The translations under genes and the position numbers were made by a program. Positions 1-8,309 of a stretch of DNA of 64,000 nucleotides are shown piece after piece; the first letter of the stretch is position 1; the number at the start of each line of letters is the position of its first letter. Location: NCBI RefSeq assembly GCF_026016465.1, contig NZ_CP100390.1:1774001-1838000 (forward strand), given 5' to 3'. This DNA is from Alkalimarinus alittae. Lineage in GTDB: Bacteria > Pseudomonadota > Gammaproteobacteria > Pseudomonadales > Oleiphilaceae. Below the pieces are notes generated by a model. The model did not search any database. It was not told the origin of the DNA and was given only the letters and a program-made list of their open reading frames with translations.

Positions 1-1
1 G

Positions 2-229
2 AATGCAATAGATCAGGCGGGGTTGCTTCGATATATTGTATCGTATCGAAATCACCAAGATTTTCACGAGCAGTGTGTTGAGCGAATATTTATCGACATC
101 ATGGCCCGCTGTGCACCTGAGAAGCTAACCGTGTATGCACGTTATACTCGTCGCGGAGGGTTGGATATAAACCCGCTAAGAACGACTGATTCGAGCTTTT
201 CAGGCAATATTAGGTTAAGTCGTCAGTAG
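2..229 (+). CDS. queF: NADPH-dependent 7-cyano-7-deazaguanine reductase QueF, C-terminal fragment
   Basis: The open frame enters from the left edge and ends at a TAG at 227-229, so only the last 75 residues are present. The segment carries the QueF C-terminal signature: HEQCVERIF followed by [14 protein letters not shown]. QueF reduces preQ0 to preQ1 in the cytoplasm during queuosine tRNA-modification synthesis. The catalytic cysteine lies upstream of the window. A TTG at 23 could be mistaken for a start, but the frame and the homology continue upstream of it. The later queuosine genes queA and tgt occur in the same window at 23860-26050. Confidence 0.9.
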   Translation, partial: NAIDQAGLLRYIVSYRNHQDFHEQCVERIFIDIMARCAPEKLTVYARYTRRGGLDINPLRTTDSSFSGNIRLSRQ

Positions 230-280
230 GCTGAGCTGTTGCATCAAATTAATTTAACACATGCGTGTTCATAAACGACG

Positions 281-306
281 GTCATCCTCGCAAAGGTGAG
301 GATGAC
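281..306. repeat. Intergenic hairpin between queF and the cyclase gene
   Basis: Two 9-nt arms, gtcatcctc at 281-289 and gaggatgac at 298-306, flank an 8-nt loop between two convergent gene ends. No clear T-tract follows on either strand, so it may be a weak bidirectional terminator or a dispersed palindromic repeat. Confidence 0.5.
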
Positions 307-344
307 AAAAAGGTACCGCTTTAGTATTTCAGGGCGGGTACTCA

Positions 345-1760
345 TTACTCAATATCTTCAGAATCTTTAAGCTTTTGTGCGGCTGATTCGAGCGCGCGAA
401 CAATTTGCTCTTTTTCACTTACACCGATTTTCCCTGTATCGAGATACATCGCAAAACCGGTCGTTTCGTGCTCCATAAAGCTTTGGTTTGCACCTATCTC
501 GCGTCTGAAATCAACTACTTCATAAATAGGCACTGAGCGCGAAAAGCCTTTAACGGTAATTTCGCCTTTATCGCGGCACATAACCATATCTTTAACCAGT
601 GAGAATGTTTCGTATGAAACAAGAATCTCACCCGGCTCAGCAAGGCTTTCTAGACGGCTAGCCAAGTTAACTTCTTTACCGATAATGGTATAGTCCATGC
701 GGTTTTCAGCACCGAAGTTACCAACGGTGCAGTAACCCGTGCTAATACCCATTCTGATCTCAAGAGGTGTTCTAATACCTTGGCTCTGCCATTTTTGTCT
801 TAGAATCTTCATGCGTTTACGCATATCTATTCCCATCGCAACACAGGCTAGAGTATCTTCTTTTGCGCCTCGGCTTGTGGGGTCACCAAAAAATATCATG
901 ATGCTATCGCCAACAAATTTATCGATGGTGCCACCATACTTTAGAGCAATTTGTGACATGGCATTAAAGTAGGTGTTCAATAATTCGGTCAGGCTTTCAG
1001 GTTCCATTTCTTCTGACAGTTCAGTAAAACCTTTAATGTCGGAGAAGAATACGGCTAATTTTTTACGCTGTGTTTCGAGTCTTACATCTCGCTCACCGGT
1101 AAAAATAGACTGCCATACCTGAGGTGAAAGATATTTCGCTAGCTTATGAGATAGCGTTATAGATTGCTCTCGTTGATGCTGAATAAGAGATTTTGCATGT
1201 ACCAGTGTACGTGCTTGTTGGTGGGTATAGTATGCCGTTACACATATATAGATACCAACACTAAGGCCAGAGATGATGCTGACAGAAATAGGCGTTGGCG
1301 GCGCGATACTAATACCAAAAAACATAGATGTAAGGCAGATGCTGACGAACCAAGCTAGGTTGCCGTAAAGCCAGCTTTTCATTCCGCCGACAATAATAAA
1401 ACTGAAGTTCAGCATTAAAATAAATAGCAGCGTCGGAACCAAGCTGAAATCAATCAATACGACTATTGGACCTGTTAGAAAGGCATCTAGTAACAACAAA
1501 CGTTGACGAACAATAGGGTTACGTTGCCTGTTAAAATACCGTACGACAAAATAAAGCAAGTGTGGCCAAAGTAGTGACCCTGGAATTATCCAGATAAGAT
1601 TGGGGTCAAAATGGTCGCTTAAGATACCTGCAACAATAATCGCAACACCGGCCAAATAGGCTAAAACGCGGGCGTTGTAGTCCGGCATTGGTGGGATGGC
1701 GACTTGCTTAACGGGTTTAATTTGCCGAGTTGTTTTATTTGTTATAGTCATTGAATTCAT
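345..1760 (-). CDS. cyaB: Class III adenylate cyclase with N-terminal MASE2 membrane domain (CyaB-like)
   Basis: Predicted to make cAMP from ATP. Residues about 25-185 form a multi-helix membrane domain with the MASE2 signatures WPHL (65-68) and LLLDAF. A CyaB-type linker (LSHKLAKYLSPQVWQSIF, about 203-220) follows, then the catalytic domain from about 235. Metal-binding aspartates are visible at D241 (FSDIKGF) and D285 (VGDS). The adenine-selecting pair K281 and D356 and the transition-state residues N365 and R369 are also present, so the enzyme looks active and specific for ATP. The length of 471 aa matches Pseudomonas CyaB. The gene is divergent from the nitroreductase gene; ATGs at 1760 and 1751 are both possible starts. 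Confidence 0.88.
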   Translation of the reverse strand: MNSMTITNKTTRQIKPVKQVAIPPMPDYNARVLAYLAGVAIIVAGILSDHFDPNLIWIIPGSLLWPHLLYFVVRYFNRQRNPIVRQRLLLLDAFLTGPIVVLIDFSLVPTLLFILMLNFSFIIVGGMKSWLYGNLAWFVSICLTSMFFGISIAPPTPISVSIISGLSVGIYICVTAYYTHQQARTLVHAKSLIQHQREQSITLSHKLAKYLSPQVWQSIFTGERDVRLETQRKKLAVFFSDIKGFTELSEEMEPESLTELLNTYFNAMSQIALKYGGTIDKFVGDSIMIFFGDPTSRGAKEDTLACVAMGIDMRKRMKILRQKWQSQGIRTPLEIRMGISTGYCTVGNFGAENRMDYTIIGKEVNLASRLESLAEPGEILVSYETFSLVKDMVMCRDKGEITVKGFSRSVPIYEVVDFRREIGANQSFMEHETTGFAMYLDTGKIGVSEKEQIVRALESAAQKLKDSEDIE

Positions 1761-1789
1761 TATTGTTAAATGGTTTGCAGCCAGGTGCC

Positions 1790-1801
1790 GAATACGTATT
1801 C
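1790..1801. promoter_or_regulatory. 12-bp perfect palindrome in the divergent cyclase/nitroreductase promoter region
   Basis: GAATACGTATTC lies 30 bp upstream of the cyclase start and 80 bp upstream of the nitroreductase start. A dyad in a divergent promoter region suggests a regulator site, but I do not recognise the motif. Confidence 0.3.
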
Positions 1802-1881
1802 AACATTGTTAGTCGTATCTTATTGATATTTGCTACACTTCGCTACAGTTATGATAAAAATTCTCATTAAATAGGTCTCTC

Positions 1882-2448
1882 ATGCCACACCCCGTTACTG
1901 AACTAATGTTACAGCGTAACTCATCAGCTCGACTGTCTTCGCCAGCGCCTGATCGTGCGCTTTTAAATACGCTATTTCAGACAGCTTTTAGAGCCCCTGA
2001 TCATGGTCTGCTTAGACCTTGGCGTTACCTGGTTATAGAAAATGAAGGGCTTGAAAAACTGGGTGAGTTGTTTGCAGCGAGCGCATTAGACGCTGAGCCT
2101 GAGCTGTCCCAAGCTAAATATGATAAATGCCTTAAAATGCCTTGTCGTGCACCGATGGTTATTGTGGCCATAGGGTGCATTAAAGAAGATGTTAAGGTGC
2201 CCGAAGTAGAGCAAATGTTGTCTGCGGGTGTTGGGGTGGGTTATTTATTACTATCATTACAAGCTGAAGGCTTTGGTGGCATGTGGCGAACAGGCCCAAT
2301 GGCTTATAATACAAAGGTTCATGAGGCGCTAGGTTTGTCCGCTTCAGAGCGGATTGTGGGCTTTCTTTATGTGGGTACGCCAGAAGGAAAAGCTAAGACT
2401 ATTCCGACTCATGATGTCGATACATTTGTAAAAAACTGGCCCAATTAA
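1882..2448 (+). CDS. Nitroreductase family protein, YdjA-type
   Basis: A 188-aa FMN-dependent nitroreductase fold. The N-terminus has the conserved RNSSARLSSPAP region and RAPDHGLLRPWRY (about 36-49), which matches the flavin-binding RxS and PDH...RPWR elements of the YdjA subfamily. The segment GVGVGYLLLSLQAEGFGGMWRTG (about 115-137) matches the second half of the FMN site. YdjA-like proteins are small cytoplasmic NAD(P)H-dependent reductases whose natural substrates are poorly defined. The gene stands alone, divergent from the cyclase and followed by the flagellar promoter region. The ydjA name is likely but the function is not certain. Confidence 0.85.
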   Translation: MPHPVTELMLQRNSSARLSSPAPDRALLNTLFQTAFRAPDHGLLRPWRYLVIENEGLEKLGELFAASALDAEPELSQAKYDKCLKMPCRAPMVIVAIGCIKEDVKVPEVEQMLSAGVGVGYLLLSLQAEGFGGMWRTGPMAYNTKVHEALGLSASERIVGFLYVGTPEGKAKTIPTHDVDTFVKNWPN

Positions 2449-2819
2449 AGGTTCAGTAGTCGTTAGTAATAACGTTCGTTTATTACTTCTGTTTATTGAT
2501 TGCGCTAACCTCAGAGTAACGGGGTTGGCGTATTAACGTTAATCCCCCGCTTTTTTAATAATGCGTTTAGATAGCCCTCTAGTTGATGGATTACCGCTAT
2601 TTACTTCTTTTTGCCTATTCTGCGGTAAGTCATTGCCGTAATGCTGCCCGATATAGACCGAATAATTAACATATTCCATAAAAACAATGCTTTATTGCTA
2701 ATTGGCATCGGTATTGCTTTGTTACTTGTAATTAGATTTTGCGGACATTATTAACCGTATTTAATTAAACGTCGTACCGTATTTTCATCGGGTACAGCAT
2801 TTAATTTAGTGGAGTGGCT
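2449..2819 (+). other. Intergenic region carrying the flagellar promoter
   Basis: A 371-bp gap. It holds the sigma-54 promoter at 2703-2718 and a 12-bp palindrome, attaacgttaat, at 2532-2543, followed by cccccgc and six Ts at 2551-2556. The latter may be a weak terminator for the nitroreductase gene. No convincing gene is seen. Confidence 0.5.
2703..2718 (+). promoter_or_regulatory. Sigma-54 promoter for the flgB operon
   Basis: TGGCAT-N5-TTGCT matches the -24/-12 consensus TGGCAC-N5-TTGCA, with the invariant GG and GC in the correct 10-bp register. Transcription would start near 2730, about 90 bp before flgB. This fits the FleQ/FleR (FlrA/FlrC) hierarchy of polar-flagellated gammaproteobacteria, where flgBCDE and related genes are RpoN-dependent. 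Confidence 0.75.
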
Positions 2820-3224
2820 ATGAGCATCTCATTTAACAATGCATTAGGAATTCACGAGCAGGCGCTGAACCTTCGTGTAAAACGTGCCGAAGTATTGGCT
2901 AACAACTTAGCTAACGCAGACACCCCAGGCTTTAAAGCGCGCGATTTAGATTTTAAAGCAGCGCTTAATAACAGTCTTAGTCAATCGGGTAGTGCAGGGT
3001 CAATGGCGATGGCTCAAACTAATTCAAAGCACCTATCAACCAGTAATGATGCTAGTGAGTCGCTGTTGTATCGAAACCCTACACAACCATCGATTGATGG
3101 TAATACAGTAGATACGCAGCAAGAAACAGCCGCTTATATGAAAAATGCGATGGACTACCAAGCGAGCTTCCAGTTTTTAAACAGTAAGTTCAAAGGACTT
3201 ACCAGCGCAATAAGGGGAGATTAA
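2820..3224 (+). CDS. flgB: Flagellar basal-body rod protein FlgB
   Basis: Proximal rod component of the periplasmic flagellar axle. The N-terminal heptad region contains LANNLANADTPGFKARDLDF, the flagellar rod/hook family signature. The 134-aa length is normal. I chose the ATG at 2820 because a GGAG Shine-Dalgarno at 2811-2814 sits 5 bp upstream; a GTG at 2814 overlaps that site. It is the first gene of flgBCDEFGHIJKL, behind the sigma-54 promoter, with flgC starting 2 bp after its stop. Confidence 0.97.
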   Translation: MSISFNNALGIHEQALNLRVKRAEVLANNLANADTPGFKARDLDFKAALNNSLSQSGSAGSMAMAQTNSKHLSTSNDASESLLYRNPTQPSIDGNTVDTQQETAAYMKNAMDYQASFQFLNSKFKGLTSAIRGD

Positions 3225-3226
3225 TT

Positions 3227-3667
3227 ATGTCTCTTAATAGAATTTTTGATATTGCAGGTTCAGCCATGTCTGCTCAATCCATGAGATTAAACACCACGGC
3301 CAGTAACATTGCCAACGCAGATACAGCAAGTAGCAGCACTGATGAGGTTTATAGAGCCAGAAAGCCAGTGTTTGCTTCAATACAGCAGTCAGTGATGGCA
3401 ACAGGTTTCAATACTGCTTTTACGGATATGCCTGAGTCGCAAGGGGTAGAAGTTAAAGGGATTGTGGAAAGTGATGCGCCGCTTAATATGCGCTATCAAC
3501 CTGATCACCCCATGGCGAATGGTGATGGTTATGTCATGTATCCAAATGTGAATGTAGTAGAAGAAATGACAGATATGCTGTCGGCCTCACGTAGCTTTCA
3601 AACGAATGTTGATGTGATGGATGCAGCCAAAACCATGATGCAGCGAATCTTAACGTTAGGCCAATAA
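3227..3667 (+). CDS. flgC: Flagellar basal-body rod protein FlgC
   Basis: Proximal rod protein, 146 aa. It starts with SLNRIFDIAGSAMSAQSMRLNTTASNIANADT, the rod-family N-terminal coiled-coil signature (shown here only as a family mark), and ends in the complementary C-terminal helix VDVMDAAKTMMQRILTLGQ. The GGGGAG ribosome site precedes the ATG, and the gene is tightly coupled to flgB. FlgB, FlgC, FlgF and FlgG together build the rod through the periplasm. Confidence 0.96.
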   Translation: MSLNRIFDIAGSAMSAQSMRLNTTASNIANADTASSSTDEVYRARKPVFASIQQSVMATGFNTAFTDMPESQGVEVKGIVESDAPLNMRYQPDHPMANGDGYVMYPNVNVVEEMTDMLSASRSFQTNVDVMDAAKTMMQRILTLGQ

Positions 3668-3702
3668 TTCAACATGTTTATGAGAAATAGCAGGAGCCAG
3701 TT

Positions 3703-4380
3703 ATGAGCGATTTTAACACTGTTTCGCCAGCCAATGACGTGTTGAGCCAGTATTCTTTTAAGACCGACGGAAACAAAGCATCGGGAGATGATCTGGGCAA
3801 AAATGAGTTCATGGAGCTTATGATTGCTCAACTTAATAATCAGAATCCTCTTGAACCTCAGGGTAATGGAGAATTTATCGCCGATCTTGCTCAGTTCAGT
3901 TCGCTAGAAGAGATGCAGGGGCTAACGGCGACCGTTGAAGGGTTTACGTCAAACTATCAGTCAACTCAAGCGCTTCAAGCTTCCTCAATGGTCGGGCGTT
4001 CAGTATTGGTCAATGCTTCATCTGGGCCTACTTCGATGGGAGGAACTATTGGCGGTGTGGTTGATGTGCCTGCTAGTACTTCTGACTTACGTATCTCAGT
4101 TCTGAACCAATCAGGAGAACTTGTTAACCAATATGAAATGGGGCAACAGTTTGCCGGTCAGGTACCGTTTCTTTGGGATGGAAAAAATACTGTAGGTGAT
4201 CAAATGCCTGCTGGCCAATATTCGATTAAAGCAGAGGCGAGTTATAGTGGAAAAACAGAGCAATTAGGCACCATGCTGAGCGCGAATGTTGACAGTGTTT
4301 CCGTTGGGAAGGGTGGCATAACACTTAATTTGGCGGGTATGGGTGGTGTTCCACTGAGTGAGATTCGTCAAATTAATTAA
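3703..4380 (+). CDS. flgD: Flagellar hook assembly scaffold FlgD
   Basis: Hook-capping protein that directs FlgE polymerisation and is later replaced by FlgK. The 225-aa protein has the conserved N-terminal FMELMIAQLNNQNPLEP motif (about 37-53) and an Ig/FnIII-like C-terminal half ending near SVGKGGITLNLAGMGGVPLSEIRQI. The start follows an AGGAG site. It lies between flgC and flgE in the usual order. Confidence 0.96.
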   Translation: MSDFNTVSPANDVLSQYSFKTDGNKASGDDLGKNEFMELMIAQLNNQNPLEPQGNGEFIADLAQFSSLEEMQGLTATVEGFTSNYQSTQALQASSMVGRSVLVNASSGPTSMGGTIGGVVDVPASTSDLRISVLNQSGELVNQYEMGQQFAGQVPFLWDGKNTVGDQMPAGQYSIKAEASYSGKTEQLGTMLSANVDSVSVGKGGITLNLAGMGGVPLSEIRQIN

Positions 4381-4541
4381 TGATTCAGATTATATACACT
4401 AAATTTGGCGGTCTAAATGTCAGATTTAATAACAACCCCTTTTGTATTGTCTAGCTAATGTAAGTTGACTTAACGATAACAGGGCCTATTTTAACCAAGT
4501 TTGTATAACGTGGTTTTTAACAACAGAGTATGAGGTGACCC

Positions 4542-6551
4542 ATGCCGTTTAACGTTGCACTGAGTGGATTAAGGGCGTCTTCCACTGATTTGGAAGTGAC
4601 CGGTAATAATATTGCCAACGCCAGCACGGTTGGTTTTAAGCAGTCGAGGACTGAGTTTGGAGATATATACTCGAATTCATTTTTGTCTGGTGGAGTTGGA
4701 AGCCCAGGGTCGGGTGTAGAGGTACAAAATGTTAGGCAATTGTTTGATGGTGGTAATATTAGCGGCACAGATCGAAGTCTTGATCTGGCAATTAAAGGGA
4801 GAGGGTTTTACGTATTGAACGACGGCGGCGAGACAAAGTACTCGAGAGCTGGACAGTTTGGTGTCGATAAAGATGGTTTTGTTGTCAATAGCAATGGCAT
4901 GAATCTTCAGGGATTTGTTGCGGATGAAGATGGCAATGTTGGCGGTGTGTTAGCGGATGTAAAGGTTGAGGAAAGTGGTCTTGAACCTAGAAGAACAACG
5001 CTGATTGATCCTAAATTAAATCTTGACTCTTCTGGGCCAGTACTAGAAGAGAGAGGCGTGCAGCTCAATGCAGCAAATGCGGGGACAGCTGCGGGTGTCA
5101 TTACGACTCCCGGGGCTCCAGCAGATCCGCTTGTAAACACCTTCCCAGAGGTTGACTGGACGATCACTTTAGCTGATGGAACGACTGCAGGGGTTTTGAC
5201 AGCGGCGGGGGCTTCAGCTGGCGCAGTAGCGGCTTCTTTATCTGCACTGCCGGGTGTTGATGCTTCAGCCTCCACGAGTGCCACTATAGTGGCATCAACT
5301 TTTTCGCTTGATCCAGGTGACACATTCACAATTAATCAAGTTCCTTTTACTATTGGTGCTGGCCTTTCAAATGATGATCGTTTGGAGCAGTTGGCACAAG
5401 ATATTAACACCTCTTCTCTAGGTGGGGTGTCAGCTGTGCTGACGGGTACGAATGGAGGGACTGGAGCCAGTGAGTTGACTCTAAATATTATTCATAATCA
5501 AGGGGGGGATCTTAAGTTTAATGTTGCTTCGTTGGCAGGGTCAGTTGATGTTGCAGCGAATGAGAATGTTGCGTCTAGTGAAACATTGAATACAGCTAAT
5601 AACCGGGCTGTGGTGGCCGGTATTCTAACCGTGATCACTGATGAGGGGAGTACATTGAGCGCTGAAGATGTCGTCGCTGCTGCGCCGGACCTTTCTATCA
5701 TAGGTGATTTTACAGGCGTACCTTTTCTAAATAATGAGTTTAATCCGTTAGATTCTGGCACTTATAATCACGCTACCTCGACTGAAATTTATGACAGCCT
5801 TGGTAATTCTCATATTCAAACCATGTATTTTGTCAAGAAATCGGCAGGAGGCGCAGCACAGCCTAATACTTGGCAGATGCACGTTCAGATTGATGGTAAA
5901 GATGTGGGGGATCCAGTGGTAGGTGTTGAGCCTACCCGGGCCTCCTTTTGGTTGGTTTTCAATCCAGATGGCTCTATGAACACGAACCTTTCTGATCAAG
6001 TGCTAATTTCAAACTGGAACCCACTCGATGCTCAAGGTAATGCCAATGGTGCTGCCGGGCCTAATAATGTGGTTGATGGAGGCTCATTGCCAATTCCTGA
6101 TCCTGCTTCTAGTTCGAATTTTGAGATCGATATGGGGGGGACCACTCAGTACGGAAGTCCATTTTCGGTTAACGACATGAAACAAAATGGTTATACCACA
6201 GGTAGGCTTGTAGGGTTGGATGTGGATGATTCTGGCATGATGTTTGCTCGTTATACTAATGGTGAGTCACGAGTACTTAATCAAATTGCATTGGCTAATT
6301 TCAATAATGAGGAAGGCTTGTCCCCCTCTGGTGGAACTGCTTGGGTGCAAACGTTTGATTCAGGAAGTCCTATTGTAGGGGCACCTGGGACAGCCTCTCT
6401 TGGGTCAATAAAGTCAAGTTCGGTTGAAGAGTCGAATGTTAATTTGTCTGATCAATTAGTCAACTTAATCATTGCGCAAAGAAACTATCAGGCGAACGCT
6501 AAAACGATAGAAACGGCAGACCAGGTTACGCAAACAATCCTTAATATTTAA
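4542..6551 (+). CDS. flgE: Flagellar hook protein FlgE, extended form
   Basis: Hook subunit. The N-terminus FNVALSGLRASSTDLEVTGN and the C-terminus ending NLIIAQRNYQANAKTIETADQ are the conserved D0/D1 helices. The length is 669 aa, against about 400 in Escherichia coli. The extra material lies in the middle (about residues 170-400) and is rich in Ala, Gly, Ser and Thr, consistent with enlarged surface domains of the hook. The start follows GAGGTGA. A 161-bp gap separates it from flgD, room for an internal promoter, though I see none that is convincing. Confidence 0.96.
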   Translation: MPFNVALSGLRASSTDLEVTGNNIANASTVGFKQSRTEFGDIYSNSFLSGGVGSPGSGVEVQNVRQLFDGGNISGTDRSLDLAIKGRGFYVLNDGGETKYSRAGQFGVDKDGFVVNSNGMNLQGFVADEDGNVGGVLADVKVEESGLEPRRTTLIDPKLNLDSSGPVLEERGVQLNAANAGTAAGVITTPGAPADPLVNTFPEVDWTITLADGTTAGVLTAAGASAGAVAASLSALPGVDASASTSATIVASTFSLDPGDTFTINQVPFTIGAGLSNDDRLEQLAQDINTSSLGGVSAVLTGTNGGTGASELTLNIIHNQGGDLKFNVASLAGSVDVAANENVASSETLNTANNRAVVAGILTVITDEGSTLSAEDVVAAAPDLSIIGDFTGVPFLNNEFNPLDSGTYNHATSTEIYDSLGNSHIQTMYFVKKSAGGAAQPNTWQMHVQIDGKDVGDPVVGVEPTRASFWLVFNPDGSMNTNLSDQVLISNWNPLDAQGNANGAAGPNNVVDGGSLPIPDPASSSNFEIDMGGTTQYGSPFSVNDMKQNGYTTGRLVGLDVDDSGMMFARYTNGESRVLNQIALANFNNEEGLSPSGGTAWVQTFDSGSPIVGAPGTASLGSIKSSSVEESNVNLSDQLVNLIIAQRNYQANAKTIETADQVTQTILNI

Positions 6552-6614
6552 TGATAAGGTGAGGGCGTAAACTGGCCTCACTTTATATTAAGTAAATTTG
6601 AAAAGGGGAAGGGT

Positions 6615-7358
6615 ATGGATAAGGCACTTTATATATCCATGAGTGGCGCGAAGCAGTCAATGCTGGCGCAGCAAGCGCATTCGAATAACCTGGCTAATGT
6701 GAATACCACAGGCTTTAAGAATGATTTTGCGCAAGCCCGAAGTATGCCTGTATATGGTGAGCATCACCCAACCAGAGCGTACGCAATGACTGAAAGGCCA
6801 GGCACTAATTTCCAGCAAGGTCCTTTAAATGAAACAGGTCGCGAGCTGGATGTAGCCATCAAAGGTGAAGGTTGGATAGCGGTACAGGCACCAGACGGGT
6901 CTGAGGCGTATACCCGTGCCGGAGACTTACAAACAGATAGTAATGGTATACTTCGTACAGGCTCAGGTTTGGCTGTGCTGGGGAATGGTGGGCCAGTGGC
7001 TATTCCGCCATCTGCCAAAATGGAAATTGGCGCTGATGGTACTATTTCGGTGATACCGCTGGGTCAGCCTGCAGATGCGATAGCTGAAATAGATAGAATA
7101 AAATTAGTTAACCCTGAGAACGATCAAATTGAAAAGGGGTTAGACGGCCTAGTCAGAGTGAAAGAGGGTAACCCTCCGGCTGACCTAGATGGCACTGTTC
7201 GATTAGAGTCTGGTTTTTTAGAGGCCAGTAACGTAAACGCAGTAGAATCCCTCACTGAAATCCTCTCTCTAGCTCGTCAATACGAGCTTCATGTAAAAGT
7301 AATGAGCACCGCAGACAAAAATTCTGAAGCAGCGGCACGCTTATTGCAAATCTCTTAG
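6615..7358 (+). CDS. flgF: Flagellar basal-body rod protein FlgF
   Basis: Proximal rod protein of 247 aa. MDKALYISMSGAKQSMLAQQ and the LANVNTTGFKNDF motif are typical of FlgF, and the C-terminus has the ESNV-like segment SGFLEASNVNAVESLTEI. The start is preceded by AAAAGGGGAAGG. It is followed by a structured 131-bp gap before flgG. Confidence 0.95.
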   Translation: MDKALYISMSGAKQSMLAQQAHSNNLANVNTTGFKNDFAQARSMPVYGEHHPTRAYAMTERPGTNFQQGPLNETGRELDVAIKGEGWIAVQAPDGSEAYTRAGDLQTDSNGILRTGSGLAVLGNGGPVAIPPSAKMEIGADGTISVIPLGQPADAIAEIDRIKLVNPENDQIEKGLDGLVRVKEGNPPADLDGTVRLESGFLEASNVNAVESLTEILSLARQYELHVKVMSTADKNSEAAARLLQIS

Positions 7359-7390
7359 TAGAGCAACATTAACGGCATAAAACCGTCATT

Positions 7391-7443
7391 TAAGGAAATT
7401 GCTCGCCGCCTTTCAAATCGATAGGCGGCTATTCGTTTCCTTA
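7391..7443 (+). other. Two-helix RNA structure between flgF and flgG
   Basis: An outer 8-bp stem (taaggaaa 7391-7398 with tttcctta 7436-7443) encloses an inner 6-bp stem (gccgcc 7405-7410 with ggcggc 7424-7429). No T-tract follows, so it is not a classical terminator. It may be a processing or mRNA-stability element inside the operon. Confidence 0.45.
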
Positions 7444-7489
7444 GAACGATATAGATAAACGCCGTGTATACGCTAACTAGGAGGTGCTC

Positions 7490-8275
7490 ATGCATCCTGC
7501 ATTATATGTCAGTAAAACAGGGCTTAGTGCTCAAGATACAGCCTTAACCACCACGTCTAACAACTTAGCTAACGTGAATACCACAGGCTTTAAACGCGAG
7601 CGTGCGGTTTTTCAAGATCTGCTGTATCAAATCAAGCGGCAACCTGGTGGACTTAGCTCTCAAGATTCAGAGCTGCCATCAGGTTTACAGGTTGGTACGG
7701 GTGTTCGAGTGGTTGGCACTGCTAAAGAGTTTACTCAAGGCTCTTTGCAAGTTACCGAGCAGCCATTAGACATTGCTGTTGATGGTCGCGGGTTTCTTCA
7801 GGTGTTACTTCCTGACGGCACCATCTCTTATACTCGTGATGGTCAGTTTCAACTTAATTCTAATGGCGACATCGTTACCGCTAATGGCCATCCATTAGAG
7901 CCGGCGATTACCGTGCCTGCAAACACGTCAACCATTACCATTGGCAGTGACGGTACTGTCTCTTCGGTTATAGAGGGTGATACGGCTCCGACAGTTATTG
8001 GCAACATTACGACGGTCGATTTTATTAACCCTCAAGGTCTTGAAGCCATCGGTAATAACTTATTTAGGGAGACAGGATCAAGTGGTGACCCACAAGAAGG
8101 GACTCCAGGGCTCGATGGTTTAGGTACGCTACAACAGGGCATGGTTGAGTCATCAAATGTAGAAGTCGTTGAAGAGTTGGTCAACATGATCACCACTCAA
8201 CGAGCGTATGAAATGAACTCAAAAGTGGTGTCAACTGCAGATCAGATGTTGCAGTACATCAGTCAGAATATTTAA
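7490..8275 (+). CDS. flgG: Flagellar distal rod protein FlgG
   Basis: Distal rod subunit, 261 aa against 260 in E. coli. MHPALYVSKTGLSAQDTALT opens the D0 helix, LANVNTTGFKRERAVFQDLLYQ is the family signature, and the C-terminus contains MVESSNVEVVEELVNMI. The ATG at 7490 is preceded by a GGAGG site at 7480-7484; the GTG at 7484 overlaps that site and is unlikely to be the start. flgH follows closely. Confidence 0.97.
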   Translation: MHPALYVSKTGLSAQDTALTTTSNNLANVNTTGFKRERAVFQDLLYQIKRQPGGLSSQDSELPSGLQVGTGVRVVGTAKEFTQGSLQVTEQPLDIAVDGRGFLQVLLPDGTISYTRDGQFQLNSNGDIVTANGHPLEPAITVPANTSTITIGSDGTVSSVIEGDTAPTVIGNITTVDFINPQGLEAIGNNLFRETGSSGDPQEGTPGLDGLGTLQQGMVESSNVEVVEELVNMITTQRAYEMNSKVVSTADQMLQYISQNI

Positions 8276-8309
8276 TGACGCATTTATGATAAACGTTAGG
8301 GGGTATTCA

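Noticed and set aside
281-306. The hairpin after queF as a strong terminator
   Set aside because: The stem is good, but no T-tract follows on either strand; it is kept only as a structural repeat.
2641-2754. A 37-codon frame with a hydrophobic stretch (NNALLLIGIGIALLLVI) upstream of flgB
   Set aside because: It has no ribosome site and overlaps the sigma-54 promoter, which has better support; AT-rich DNA often yields such hydrophobic frames.
4907-5329. A 140-codon Ala/Ser/Pro-rich frame opposite flgE
   Set aside because: It is a shadow of the Ala/Gly/Thr-rich coding of FlgE and has no ribosome site or homology.
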